Source: Gemmatimonas sp.
GTDB lineage: Bacteria; Gemmatimonadota; Gemmatimonadetes; Gemmatimonadales; Gemmatimonadaceae
NCBI RefSeq assembly: GCF_027531815.1
Contig: NZ_JAPZSK010000014.1
Location: 215,246-279,245 of the forward strand
Direction: 5' to 3'
DNA: 64,000 nt
In this document: positions 43,749 to 52,502 of the stretch, piece after piece
How the letters are laid out: the number at the start of each line of letters is the position of its first letter
How positions within the stretch are numbered: position 1 is the first letter of the stretch
Notes under the pieces: generated by a model
Databases searched by the model: none
What the model saw: only the letters and a program-made list of their open reading frames with translations
What the model was told of the DNA's origin: nothing
Made by a program: the position numbers and the translations under genes

Positions 43749-44192
43749 TTACGCGTCCGATGCGTGTGCCGTGACCTGCGCGTTGCTGATCGCGGTCACG
43801 AAGCCGTCGGGATCGTCGAGATGAAGGCCAATACAGCGCACCGGCACACGGATGATGTTCGCGAACACGACCGTGTGGGGCGCCCGAAGGACAAGCAACA
43901 CGTTGGGAGACGCTGGGTGCATCAGATTGCGATATTCCTTCGCATCGGGGCTCCCCGTCTCGGGCAGCTCCTGCCAGGTGGGGCGTTTCGCACGGACGAC
44001 CGCCTCGAGTGGAATCTTCGCCCGCGCGCGCAGGCCGACTCGCAGCTCCAACGTACGATCGTTCACCGTGAGGGAATCGCGACCAAGGCGCTGATAGTCG
44101 GCGGCGAGATATGCGAGTGTCAGGAGACTCCCGATCGTCAGCAACCACGCCAAAGCCGGATACCGCCCCTGAAGCAACAGGTGCAATACCAC
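43749..44192 (-). CDS. Membrane protein with bacterial PH-like domain, 5-prime end damaged
   Basis: From GTG 44192 the frame gives 147 residues: two membrane segments, then a PH-like beta domain (LELRVGLRARAKIPLEAVVRA, ending LHLDDPDGFVTAISNA). Coding sense clearly continues upstream of the GTG (SASLTIGFGLILTIETVV) to about 44277, but that part has no start codon before an in-frame stop. The true start appears to have been lost, perhaps when the RidA fragment was joined upstream. Confidence 0.5.
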   Translation of the reverse strand: MVLHLLLQGRYPALAWLLTIGSLLTLAYLAADYQRLGRDSLTVNDRTLELRVGLRARAKIPLEAVVRAKRPTWQELPETGSPDAKEYRNLMHPASPNVLLVLRAPHTVVFANIIRVPVRCIGLHLDDPDGFVTAISNAQVTAHASDA

Positions 44193-44294
44193 GGTCTCGA
44201 TCGTGAGGATGAGTCCAAAGCCAATGGTGAGACTGGCGGACCGAGAACTCCGATAACTGAACGTCAGGCTTTTGTCCTCGACAGAATGCCGCGG

Positions 44295-44687
44295 TCAGAT
44301 ATGGCCCACGGCATGTGCGTTGAGAGCAGCTTCCAGATTCTCGAAAACCTGTTCCGCTTGGCGAGTCATGTTCCCGACCCCGACAGTCTTGCCGTCGGCG
44401 TTTCTTGGCACTTGTCCCGAAGACTCAACGATTCGTTGGGACGCACCTATGCGCCAGCGGGCCCGCCCAGATCGTCGGGTAGTGGTTGATCGGGCGTCTC
44501 GCGGTCCCACGCGAGCTGCGCGATTCGCCACCCGCCCAAAGCGCTCGCTCCGGCCGACCAGTTCCTGCTCCCAGAGTCCGCGGGTGGCGAACTCGCGCGC
44601 TCCTTCGGCGACGAATCGTTCCACGTCGTACGTCTCGGTGAGCGGTGTCCCGTCGGCCGCCCGCTGCGTAGCTGGAGTCCATCTCAC
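44295..44687 (-). pseudogene. Fused fragments of a SnoaL-like gene and a RidA-family gene
   Basis: The 130-codon frame joins two unrelated pieces. The first (ETYDVERFVAEGAREFATRG, then FGRVA) resembles SnoaL/NTF2-like proteins. The last 45 residues (IVESSGQVPRNADGKTVGVG, then TRQAEQVFENLEAALNAH) match the N-terminal half of RidA enamine deaminases, whose C-terminal half with the catalytic Arg is missing. Both pieces look like decay products. Confidence 0.5.
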
Positions 44688-44746
44688 TCTATACGCGTCG
44701 ACTCATCATTGTCCCCGCCTCCTGGTGACCAACAGCTACGTGCGCA

Positions 44747-45538
44747 CTAATCTCGCGCAACCGGCGCACCACTGAGCCCCAGCCGACACAGCCCCGCAAC
44801 AGCCGCGCGGAAATGCTGCGTCCGTCGCTGCCGCCACGTGTCGCGCCAGCGATATCCTCCGGCACATACCAAGGCACCGCATCCGACCACCAAGGCACCC
44901 AGCACCGAAAATCGGGAAGGCAAACCGGTAACGAGTGGTATTGCCGCGATTACCACGCCCAGGCCTGCGAGGACTCCCCCCACCGACATCGTATGATCAA
45001 CCGCCCGGGAGGCCAGCAGGAGCCGCCAGCCCGTGCCGTACGGATCGGGCTCGAGTCTCACCTCAATGCGTGACACGTCTTGCTGTTCGTAATCCTTGCT
45101 GCGCCAACGACGGAGCGAGCCCTCATGTGTCACCACGCCGGAGTCCTCGAACACATCACGGAGCACCGCAACGATTCGCCCCCATGTCTCCTCCGACGGC
45201 GCCTCCGCCAACTGGAACGATGTCGTGAGCTCCAACGAGTTCGTATCCACCCGCTGCGTCACCATTCGCTCCGCATCCACCTGGCGCGCGGCAGCGGTCA
45301 GTCGATCGGGCGCAATGCCCACCTCTTCGCCAATGCGATGAAGGTCGGCGAGCGCGAGCCCCTGCCGCGATACCTCTGGCGCCGAAAGGACCGATCGTCC
45401 TACCGTCGAGTCCCCCTCTGTGGCCAGTCGCAGGATCATGGTGACCTCCGCCTCGGCATAGCGAACGTCGGCGGGTGCTGCGGTTTCGTGTGGCAACGGA
45501 CCGTTCGTCATCGCGATGAGGTGTGTGGTTCCGGACAT
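44747..45538 (-). CDS. Membrane protein of unknown function
   Basis: From ATG 45538 a 263-residue protein; the frame is open to 45619. The first 100 residues are soluble and helical (LADLHRIGEEVGIAPDRLTAAARQV), the middle is beta-rich, and two membrane helices lie near the C-terminus (VGGVLAGLGVVIAAIPLV and FSVLGALVVGCGALVCAGG). The family is not recognised, though similar N-termini occur in Gemmatimonadota. A 16-base match to the repeated promoter element lies at 45611-45626. Confidence 0.55.
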   Translation of the reverse strand: MSGTTHLIAMTNGPLPHETAAPADVRYAEAEVTMILRLATEGDSTVGRSVLSAPEVSRQGLALADLHRIGEEVGIAPDRLTAAARQVDAERMVTQRVDTNSLELTTSFQLAEAPSEETWGRIVAVLRDVFEDSGVVTHEGSLRRWRSKDYEQQDVSRIEVRLEPDPYGTGWRLLLASRAVDHTMSVGGVLAGLGVVIAAIPLVTGLPSRFSVLGALVVGCGALVCAGGYRWRDTWRQRRTQHFRAAVAGLCRLGLSGAPVARD

Positions 45539-45753
45539 CCGCCTCGAAGGTAGCCGAGAGCCGGCGCCGCTCCCCCGCTGGGTCGGTGGCCGCACATCGA
45601 GCTGATTCCAGACCGCCAACTTTGCCGCCTTCTGGAAGTCGATGACGTGACGCAGACGTCTGTGACGAGCGGACCGCCCGGGGCGTACTGGAATGGTGAA
45701 TGGCGGCGCGAACGACGGCCGTCTTCTCGGCGCCCGCCAACCGCCTGCTCGCG

Positions 45754-45942
45754 TCAGCGGGTGCCCGCCTGTGCGAGCGAAGAGACTTCACGAGCATTGT
45801 CACGCAAGGCCCGGTCTTTGCCCAGCGTGTAGCCAGCCAGGACAACGAGAATGAGCACCACCAGGAACCTGTTGTGGTTGATCCAGCGTGAGATCTCTGC
45901 CCGCGTTAGCATCGTGCGTCCGTTTGCCGGAGGAATCGTCAT
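45754..45942 (-). CDS. Small single-pass membrane protein (paralog of 43497-43667)
   Basis: A 62-residue protein with one helix (FLVVLILVVLAGYTLGK) and a charged tail DRALRDNAREVS like its paralog. The ATG at 45942 overlaps the stop of the amidohydrolase remnant (ATGA), so it was once the downstream partner of that gene; ATG 45912 is the other possible start. With the first exon-like partner broken by IS630, its expression may be lost. Confidence 0.5.
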   Translation of the reverse strand: MTIPPANGRTMLTRAEISRWINHNRFLVVLILVVLAGYTLGKDRALRDNAREVSSLAQAGTR

Positions 45943-46118
45943 GGAGTGACGGGACCGTCATGTGCCCGGTCCTCGAAGGTAAAGATCGTAACGGGGGCGG
46001 GCTGCCCGCCGAGCGCAGTGATCCCGCCAATCGGGCGGGCGTCCTGAAGCGCCGCCATCAACCGGAACGTCTCTTGCGCGAGGACGAGATCGGCCAGCTT
46101 GCCCTCGGCCACCGTCCC
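45939..46118 (-). pseudogene. C-terminal remnant of an amidohydrolase cut by IS630
   Basis: In the frame that enters from the IS630 end the sequence reads LGTVAEGKLADLVLAQETF, the usual C-terminal beta-sandwich entry of imidazolonepropionase-type amidohydrolases, and stops at 45939. The N-terminal part is not found on the other side of the element, where IS481 and amidase fragments lie instead. Confidence 0.6.
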
Positions 46119-47224
46119 TAGTGGGACGTAGTTGATTTACGTGTAGCAGGCATGCGACGGGTGGGGTCGCGGTACCGCCACACAAAGGGCTGGCAGGTCT
46201 CGTTGTGGAGCTTGATGTAGCGGAGCAGCTTGCGTGTGAGATCGGAGGTCGAGGTGAAGATCCCGCGCGCCATGCAGTCGCGTTCGATGCGGGCGAACCA
46301 ACTCTCCACTTGGTTGAGCCAGCTGCGGTAGGTCGGGGTGTCGTGCATCGTCACGCGCGGGTGCGCGGCGAGCCAGTCCTTCACCGCCTGGGTCTTATGT
46401 GCCGAGAGGTTGTCGACGACAAAGTGGATCGCCTTCCCCCGCGGGGCGGAACGGGTGACCGTGTCGAGGAAGTCGACGAACTCGGCGCTCGTATGGCGGA
46501 CGGCGACCTTCCCCTGCACGTGCCCGGTGCCGACGTCGAGCGCCGCGTACAGCGAGCGCGTGCCGTGGCGCACGTACTCGAAGCCATGGGATTGGGCCCG
46601 CCCCGGCCGCAGCGGCAGCACCGGGTCGGTGCGATCCAGCGCTTGAATCGCCGTCTTCTCGTCGACGCAGAACACCACGGCATTCACGGGCGGGTCGATG
46701 TACAGCCCGATGATATCGGCGGCCTTCGTCTCGAAGTCGGGATCGGGGCTCCCCTTGTAGCGTTCCAGCCGATGGGGCTTGAGCCCGTGCCGCTTCCAGA
46801 CGGTCGTGACCGTGGTGTGGGCGACGCCGAGCTTCGCCGCCAGTCGCCGACTCGACCAGTGCGTGAGCGGCGCCGGCGGCTTCGTCTGCAGGGTCAGGCG
46901 GACGATCTTCGCCTCGAGCGCCGCGCTGATCCCATGGCCGCGTCCCGCTCGCGGCGCATCGGCCAACGCGAGCACCCCGCCCTCGACGAAGCGCCGCTTC
47001 CAGATGGCGATGAACCGATCCGTGCAAGCGAATCGGGCGCCAATCGCGGCGTAGCTATCGCCATCGGCCAGCGCGAGCACGACGCGCACCCGCTTCGCAA
47101 TCGCCTGGCTCAGCGTCGTCTGCCGCAGCATCTGCTCGAGCGTGCCGCGATTCTCGGAGGTGGGCACGAGATCCATCGTAGCGGTAAACATACCGCTCGG
47201 TGCTGCAACTCTCGTGCTATCCAC
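46118..47224 (-). CDS. IS630-family transposase (copy 1)
   Basis: A frame of 368 codons; the true start may be one of the Met codons within the first 17. An N-terminal helix-turn-helix pair (VRVVLALADGDSYAAIGARF, then THWSSRRLAAKLGV) is followed by the DDE domain: VFCVDEKTAIQALDR, HFVVDNLSAHKT and SWLNQVESWF. All three acidic residues are present. The stop codon TAG is made of the target TA plus the next host base, outside the element, so the insertion into CTAG supplies its own stop. Confidence 0.9.
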   Translation of the reverse strand: MDSTRVAAPSGMFTATMDLVPTSENRGTLEQMLRQTTLSQAIAKRVRVVLALADGDSYAAIGARFACTDRFIAIWKRRFVEGGVLALADAPRAGRGHGISAALEAKIVRLTLQTKPPAPLTHWSSRRLAAKLGVAHTTVTTVWKRHGLKPHRLERYKGSPDPDFETKAADIIGLYIDPPVNAVVFCVDEKTAIQALDRTDPVLPLRPGRAQSHGFEYVRHGTRSLYAALDVGTGHVQGKVAVRHTSAEFVDFLDTVTRSAPRGKAIHFVVDNLSAHKTQAVKDWLAAHPRVTMHDTPTYRSWLNQVESWFARIERDCMARGIFTSTSDLTRKLLRYIKLHNETCQPFVWRYRDPTRRMPATRKSTTSH

Positions 47225-47242
47225 ATTTCAACTACGACCCAC
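46121..47242 (-). mobile_element. Complete IS630-family insertion sequence, copy 1
   Basis: Both ends carry the repeat GTGGG-[A/T]-CGTAGTTGA, inverted, and each end is flanked by TA (46119-46120 and 47243-47244). With the outer bases the original target is CTAG. TA duplication is the IS630 hallmark. The element is about 1.12 kb and carries one transposase gene. It separates an amidohydrolase remnant from an IS481 remnant. Confidence 0.88.
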
Positions 47243-47244
47243 TA

Positions 47245-47382
47245 GTTGTAAATGACAAAAACATTGTTCACACGGCGAGGGGCAGGCGTGAGGCTGGGGG
47301 CGCGTCGTTGAGGGCGCTGTGACGGCGATGCAAGTTGTAGTAGGTCAGGTAGGTCGGTAAGGCGGCGGTGCGGCGAGCGGTG
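47245..47382 (-). mobile_element. IS481 remnant: transposase C-terminus and terminal repeat
   Basis: The terminal repeat TTGTAAATGACAAAAACATT and following GTTCACA starts immediately next to IS630 copy 1. Minus-strand coding for the last 38 residues of an IS481 transposase follows (HRRHSALNDAPPASRLPLAV). The rest of the element is gone. Confidence 0.75.
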
Positions 47383-47645
47383 CGCCCGTGCAATGTGCCG
47401 AAGGGCAGGGTCACCTTCGGCAGTCCACCCAGCCCCGCAATGCACAGCAGCGCCAGCGCCCGCTCGCGAAACGCCACCGGGTCGGCCGGCCGCAGCCGAA
47501 GCAGTGGGGCGAGATCCGGCACGGTTGGCAGCACGAACACGGCGTTGTCTGCCAGCAACGCGTCAAGTCGCACCATGATGTCGGCGCGACGCTGGCGCAT
47601 GATCTCGACCTCGTGCGGCTGTACCTCCGACACCGCGCGGTGCAC
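47383..47645 (-). pseudogene. Amidase-signature enzyme remnant
   Basis: Joined in frame to the IS481 piece is a stretch like the C-terminal part of amidases (AtzE/GatA relatives): IMVRLDALLADNAVFVLPTVPDLAP, quoted in part as DALLADNAVFVLPTVP, then FRERALALLCIAGLGGLPKVTLP. The Ser-Ser-Lys catalytic region, which would lie further toward the N-terminus, is absent. Confidence 0.6.
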
Positions 47646-48146
47646 GCCCCTGACGGGGCGTCCCGCCGGCTACGCCTCATCTCGCCTGTGGTGGCCGGTG
47701 TTCAGGTGGCCACTGGTGGCCGGATTTGGGTGTCCACCGAGGGGGGCTATCGCGTCTTCGTGGAGAGCCGCGAGATCTTCGACCGCACCGTGCCGACACG
47801 GAAGCCGCAGGCCGTACGCTGGCTGGCAACGCAGCCAGTACTCTCCCCGCAGGAAGCGGTGCGGACGCGGCCTTCACGGGCGTCACCGAGGACTTTTCAG
47901 GTTCGGTCGCCGGCCACGCGCCCTCGGGCGGGACCGTCGGCAGCCCGAGAGCGCTCGTCCGCGAATTCGGCGGAACGCTCTCGCTCCATCCCTACCGGAA
48001 CGATGTCGGCCAGTGCACGCTGCAGGTCTTCGACTCACGTGGCGGCTTCCTGAGCAGCAAGTCGAACAGAACCCCGATCTTCTGCCGCAACCGGAACTCG
48101 GTCAGCGTCCGGATCGTCCGCGACGGCGGGTCGCCGCCCGCCACTC
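47646..48146. other. Gene-poor stretch with decayed coding
   Basis: No intact gene is seen. One plus-strand frame has a protein-like part (VAGVQVATGGRIWVSTEGGY, then RVFVESREIFDRTVP) and a different frame has another (FTGVTEDFSGSVAGHAPSGG, then VREFGGTLSLHPY). They look like scraps of an exported beta-rich protein broken by frameshifts. The parent family is not recognised. Confidence 0.3.
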
Positions 48147-48220
48147 GCGCTGGCGGGGTTGGCGACCGCGCGGTATGCTCGACGGGGAGCTGACCCACCC
48201 CGTTCGACATTCCTTGCCTG
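48147..48220 (+). promoter_or_regulatory. Conserved promoter-leader element, copy C
   Basis: Aligns without gaps to the elements at 32910 and 57911. The -10-like box is TATGCT (48174-48179). AGGAGG (48226-48231) and the start of the threonine dehydratase gene follow directly, which gives the clearest orientation of the element. Confidence 0.5.
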
Positions 48221-48243
48221 CCCGCAGGAGGGCGCCCCATATC

Positions 48244-49230
48244 GTGGTAACCGAGATGCGCCACCGACTGAGCCTCGACCAGATCGCCCGCGCACGCACG
48301 GTGATCGACCCGGTGTTCTTGGATACCCCGCAGTTTCGTGCCGAGTCGCTCGAGGCCACGCTTGGCTGCCGCCTCGTCATCAAGGTCGAGACGCTCAACC
48401 CGATCCGCTGCTTCAAGGGCCGCGGCGCGTCGTTCTTTGCCGAGGGGCTGGCCGCCGGGGCTACCGTCGTCTGCGCCAGTGCGGGCAACTTCGGGCAGGC
48501 CATGGCCTATGCCTGCCGCAGTCGCGGCACAGGCGCCGTCATCTTCGCCAGCGTCCACGCCAATCCGCTCAAGGTCGAGCGCATGCGCGCGCTTGGTGCC
48601 GACGTACGCCTGCACGGCGCCGACTTCGACGCCGCCAAGCTCGAGGCGAAGCGGTACGCGGCCGCGCATGGCCTGCAGATGGTCGAAGACGGCCTGCAGC
48701 CGGCGATCTCCGAGGGCGCGGGCACGATCGCGGTCGAGCTCCTGCGCTGGCCCGAGGCGTTCGATGACCTCGTCGTCCCGCTCGGCAACGGCGCGCTCGT
48801 TACCGGCATGGGGCGCTGGTTGAAAGCACATGCGCCCACGACGCGGGTAGTCGGTGCGGCCGCGGCCGGAGCGCCGGCCATGGTCGAGTCCTGGCGCTCC
48901 GGCCGGATCGTTTCCTACGAGCAGGTTGACACCATCGCCGATGGCGTTGCTGCTCGTCTGCCGGTCCCTGAGGCCGTCGCTGACATGGACGGCACGGTCG
49001 ACGAAACGATGCTCGTGCAGGATGCCACGATCCTGACCGCGATGCGGCTCATCCATGAGCACCTCGGCCTGGTCATCGAGCCTGCGGGCGCGATCGGACT
49101 GGCGGCGATCCTCGCGGATCCGGCACGCTTCCATGGACGGCTGGTGGCAACGGTCCTGTGCGGCGCGAACCTGACGCCGCGGCAGATCGCCGACTGGCTC
49201 ACCCCGACCGGCGACGGCAGCCGGCGCTGA
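48244..49230 (+). CDS. PLP-dependent threonine/serine dehydratase
   Basis: A 328-residue protein from GTG 48244; ATG 48256 is the alternative. AGGAGG lies 12 bases before the GTG. The PLP lysine is in CFKGRGASF and the phosphate-binding loop is SAGNFGQAM, with the Gly-rich GNGALVTGMG later. The length without an ACT domain matches catabolic or biosynthetic-short threonine ammonia-lyases and serine racemase-like enzymes. It deaminates Thr to 2-oxobutanoate or acts on a related hydroxy-amino acid. It lies alone between degraded DNA and the M20 gene, preceded by a copy of the repeated promoter element. Confidence 0.85.
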   Translation: MVTEMRHRLSLDQIARARTVIDPVFLDTPQFRAESLEATLGCRLVIKVETLNPIRCFKGRGASFFAEGLAAGATVVCASAGNFGQAMAYACRSRGTGAVIFASVHANPLKVERMRALGADVRLHGADFDAAKLEAKRYAAAHGLQMVEDGLQPAISEGAGTIAVELLRWPEAFDDLVVPLGNGALVTGMGRWLKAHAPTTRVVGAAAAGAPAMVESWRSGRIVSYEQVDTIADGVAARLPVPEAVADMDGTVDETMLVQDATILTAMRLIHEHLGLVIEPAGAIGLAAILADPARFHGRLVATVLCGANLTPRQIADWLTPTGDGSRR

Positions 49231-49360
49231 TTGTCATCAGGGTTGGCTGGGCGGCAGCGTGGCGCCTGAAGCCCTTCCGGCCGCCTCCGGGTCCGTCGGC
49301 TTCCGCACGTCGGCGTCAGCCAATCCGTCCCGTCGCCCCTTCCCCCCGCCGCTCGCTGCC

Positions 49361-50668
49361 ATGACGCGCCGACCCGCCCTCCTGCTCGCCGCCACCCTCG
49401 CCCTCGCCTCCACCGCGCGCGCCCAGAAGGGAGTCGGCGCCCTCGACGCCGAGATCCAGCGGCGCGTCGAGGCCGTCACCACCAAGGTGGTCACCTGGCG
49501 GCGCGACATCCACGAGCACCCCGAGCTCTCGGGCGAGGAGGTGCGCACGTCACGGCTCGTCGCCGAGCACCTTCGGGCCCTCGGTCTCGACGTGCGGACC
49601 GAGGTCGGCGGGCACGGCGTCGTGGGGCTGCTCAGGGGCGGGAAGCCGGGCCCTGTCGTCGCGCTGCGCGCCGACATGGACGCCCTTCCCGTGGAGGAGC
49701 AAGTGGATCTTCCGTTCAAGTCCCGGGTCAAGGCGACCTTTCTCGGTGCACCGGTCGGCGTCATGCACGCCTGCGGCCATGACAACCACGTGGCGATCCT
49801 CATGGGGACGGCGGAGGTTCTCGCGGGCATGAAGGCGATGCTGCCGGGCACCGTCAAGTTCGTCTTCCAGCCCGCCGAGGAGTACAGCCCCACCGGCGTG
49901 GGCGGCGCCGAGTCGATGCTCCGCGACGGAGCGTTCGAAAACCCCCGTGTGGACGCCGTCTTCGGGCTGCACGTGTTCCCGGCGTCCCATGGCGCGATCA
50001 TCACCAGGCCAGGGCCGTGGCTGGCAGCGGCCAACGACGCGACGATCATCATCAAGGGAAAGCAGACGCACGGCGCCCAGCCCTGGAATGGCGTGGATGC
50101 GGTGTTGGTCGGCGCCCAGGTCGTGACGGCGCTGCAGGCCGTCGTGAGCCGCCAGGTGGACATCACCAGGGTCCCGGCGATCGTGACCGTCGGCGCGTTC
50201 CAGGCCGGCGTCCGCAGCAACATCATTCCCGACTCGGCGGTGCTGCGGCTGTCCATCCGCACGTTCGACGCCGCCATGAAGGAGGACATCTTCGCGCGCA
50301 TCCGGCGCACTGCGGAGGGGGTGGCCGCCGCCAGCGGTGCGACGGTGAGCGTGACCTTCGATCCCGGCGTCCCCGCCACGGTCAACCATCCGGCACTCAC
50401 CAGGCGCATGTGGCCAACGCTGCAGCGTGCCGCCGGCGCCTCGGGCGTCATCGAGAGCGAACTCGTCACAGCGAGCGAGGACTTCTCCTTTTTCATGGAG
50501 AAGGCGCCCGGCCTCTTCATCGGCCTTGGCGTGAATCCCAAGGGCAGTGACCCGCGCACGGCGGCCCCCAATCACTCCCCCTTCTTCTTCGCCGACGAGG
50601 GGGCCCTCCCGAACGGCGTGCGCGCCATGAGCATGCTGGCGGTGGACTACCTGCTGGGCGGCAAGTAG
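49361..50668 (+). CDS. M20D-family metallopeptidase / N-acyl-amino-acid amidohydrolase, exported
   Basis: A 435-residue protein from ATG 49361; the signal peptide is LLLAATLALASTARAQ. Metal motifs are those of the M20D group: IHEHPELSGEE, ALRADMDALPV, VMHACGHDNHVAILMG, QPAEEYSPTGVGGA and GLHVFP. The dimerisation domain sits in the middle and the final metal His is in APNHSPFFF. It hydrolyses N-acyl or N-carbamoyl-type amides of amino acids; with the D-aminoacylase elsewhere it suggests use of modified amino acids. An in-frame extension upstream is unlikely because it precedes the signal. Confidence 0.9.
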   Translation: MTRRPALLLAATLALASTARAQKGVGALDAEIQRRVEAVTTKVVTWRRDIHEHPELSGEEVRTSRLVAEHLRALGLDVRTEVGGHGVVGLLRGGKPGPVVALRADMDALPVEEQVDLPFKSRVKATFLGAPVGVMHACGHDNHVAILMGTAEVLAGMKAMLPGTVKFVFQPAEEYSPTGVGGAESMLRDGAFENPRVDAVFGLHVFPASHGAIITRPGPWLAAANDATIIIKGKQTHGAQPWNGVDAVLVGAQVVTALQAVVSRQVDITRVPAIVTVGAFQAGVRSNIIPDSAVLRLSIRTFDAAMKEDIFARIRRTAEGVAAASGATVSVTFDPGVPATVNHPALTRRMWPTLQRAAGASGVIESELVTASEDFSFFMEKAPGLFIGLGVNPKGSDPRTAAPNHSPFFFADEGALPNGVRAMSMLAVDYLLGGK

Positions 50669-50675
50669 GTGCGGC

Positions 50676-50714
50676 ACGTAGGCGAAACACGTAGGCGCAA
50701 CACGTAGGCGCAAC
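50676..50714. repeat. 13-bp tandem repeat, three units
   Basis: ACGTAGGCGAAAC, ACGTAGGCGCAAC and ACGTAGGCGCAAC follow each other directly, a few bases after the M20 stop; a partial fourth unit begins after them. No function is evident. Confidence 0.75.
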
Positions 50715-50816
50715 ACGGGCGCGCGGCACCGGGGCCAGCGTTCGGCCGAAACATGGTGTAGCCCGACGTTCGGAGCACCGCCGCAATGCGGCGATGGTCG
50801 TCGTCGGGGAGCTTCA

Positions 50817-51146
50817 ATGGCCAAGTCGTATCGGCGGTTCAGTGCGGAGTTCAAGCTCCGGTTGGTCGAGTCGTATCTCGCAGGCGATGGCAGCATCAAG
50901 GGCTTGGCCACGCAGGCCGGCATCGACCACTCCCTCCTGCATTACTGGCTCAACAAGTACCGCCTGTGGGTCGCCGACTGGACGTAGCTGAAGGTGGGCC
51001 GGGATTCGGCATTCCTGGCGGTGCTGCTCGACGCGTGGTCGCGCCGGGCGATCGGCTATGCGCTCGGCCCCTTACCTGACGCGAGGCTACCCTTGGCGGC
51101 GCCGGACGCGGCCCTCAGGATGGATGAAGCAGTTGACCGGGAGTGA
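50817..51146 (+). pseudogene. IS3-family remnant: orfA start joined to orfB core
   Basis: ATG 50817 opens a 56-codon frame, the helix-turn-helix of an IS3 OrfA (FSAEFKLRLVESYLAGDGSI). After an internal deletion the same frame enters the OrfB DDE core (ADWT-stop-LKVGRDSAFLAVLLDAWSRR). A TAG at 50985-50987 stands where active relatives have Tyr. The remnant ends at a stop at 51146. Confidence 0.65.
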
Positions 51147-51150
51147 CGCA

Positions 51151-51348
51151 ATGCGATCTTCGGGGGCTCCCTCGCTCCGGCGCGAAGTCGAGCGTCAATT
51201 CTGGGCGCAGAGTGCGAGGGGAATCACGAGCGAGAAGGCCGCCGAAACGGTTGGTGTGTCGCCGGCGGTCGGCACTCGCTGGTTCCGGCAGCGCGGAGGG
51301 ATGCCGTTGATGATGGCGAAACCAATTTGTGGTCGGTATCTGTCGCTA
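51151..51348 (+). pseudogene. IS30-family transposase N-terminal remnant
   Basis: The frame encodes the N-terminal domain of an IS30 transposase (RREVERQFWAQSARGITSEK, then AVGTRWFRQRGGMP and GRYLSL). It breaks off at the left end of IS630 copy 2; the remaining catalytic part is not found on the other side. Confidence 0.65.
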
Positions 51349-52431
51349 GTGTGCTGAACCAGAAGTTCGTTGACAAAAACGCTTGACGCTGTCGAGGATC
51401 TCATCGGCCGTCTTGGTCCAGACGAACGGCTTCGGATCCTTGTTGGTGTGCGCGATGTAGGTCATGATCGCGTCTTCGAGCGCGTCGGTACTGCGATGCG
51501 CGCCCCGCTTGAGTTGCTTGCGGGTCAGCTCACCAAACCAGCGTTCGACCATGTTGATCCACGACGCGCTGGTTGGCGTGAAGTGCACGTGGAAGCGCGG
51601 ACGTTTGGCGAGCCACCGACGAATCATCGCGGTCTTGTGGGTGCCGTAGTTATCGAGAATCAGGTGGACCTCGAGCGCCGCAGGGACACTGCGGTCGATC
51701 TGATCGAGGAATTTCCGGAACTCCTGCGACCGATGCCGCGACTCACAGCGCCCGATGATCTCGCCGGTTCTCGCATCCAGGGCGGCGAAGAGGGACACCG
51801 TGCCATGGCGCACGTAGTCGTGCGTGCGCCGCTCGACTTGACCAGGCCTCATCGGCAGCAGCGGCTGCGTCCGGTCCAACGCTTGGATCTGCGACTGCTC
51901 GTCGACGCACAAGACGAGCGCACGGTCGGGCGGATCGAGGTACAAGCCGACAATATCGCGCACCTTCTCGATGAATTGCGGATCGGTCGATAGCTTGAAT
52001 GTCTCGACCCGATGCGGCTGCAGGCCAAAGGCTCGCCACATGCGACTCACCGTGCTCTGGCTCAAGCCGAGCTTTCGCGCCAGCGACCGCGTACTCCAGT
52101 GCGTCGCATCGTTCGGTCGCGATTCGAGCGTGGTGCGAATCGCGGTCTCGACCTCGGCATCCGTGATCTTCCGCGGCGCGCCGACGCGCGGCTCATCCAA
52201 CAACCCAGCGATCCGCTGGCGCAGGAAGCGCCGGCGCCACTTGCCGACGGTAGGAATCACGACCCCCAGCTTTGCGGCAATCGCCGTGTTGGTCGCGCCG
52301 GTGCTCGCCGCCAAAATGATGCGGGCCCGCAGCGCCATCGCCTGCGCGGTGCGCCGCCGGCGCGTCCACTCCTGCAACGTCGCACGCTCGTCGTCACTCA
52401 GTACAACCGGGGGCAGCTTCGCAGAAGGCAT
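51346..52431 (-). CDS. IS630-family transposase (copy 2)
   Basis: A 361-residue protein with two helix-turn-helix parts ([20 protein letters not shown] and [20 protein letters not shown]) and a DDE domain with all catalytic acids: [28 protein letters not shown] and [10 protein letters not shown]. The final TAG is again completed by the target TA and host base. The gene looks intact and could be active. Confidence 0.92.
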   Translation of the reverse strand: MPSAKLPPVVLSDDERATLQEWTRRRRTAQAMALRARIILAASTGATNTAIAAKLGVVIPTVGKWRRRFLRQRIAGLLDEPRVGAPRKITDAEVETAIRTTLESRPNDATHWSTRSLARKLGLSQSTVSRMWRAFGLQPHRVETFKLSTDPQFIEKVRDIVGLYLDPPDRALVLCVDEQSQIQALDRTQPLLPMRPGQVERRTHDYVRHGTVSLFAALDARTGEIIGRCESRHRSQEFRKFLDQIDRSVPAALEVHLILDNYGTHKTAMIRRWLAKRPRFHVHFTPTSASWINMVERWFGELTRKQLKRGAHRSTDALEDAIMTYIAHTNKDPKPFVWTKTADEILDSVKRFCQRTSGSAH

Positions 52432-52502
52432 CGCATCTCCAAGTTACTGGAGATACGCGGGGCCCGAAGTCTTCGTTGACACGAACTTCTGACTCGTCAC
52501 AC
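51349..52502 (-). mobile_element. Complete IS630-family insertion sequence, copy 2
   Basis: The ends share GTGTG followed within a few bases by CAGAAGTTCGT, inverted, and are flanked by TA (51347-51348 and 52503-52504). Outer bases again give a CTAG target. The length is about 1.15 kb. It differs clearly from copy 1 in both protein and ends, so it is a separate IS630 type. Confidence 0.88.
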
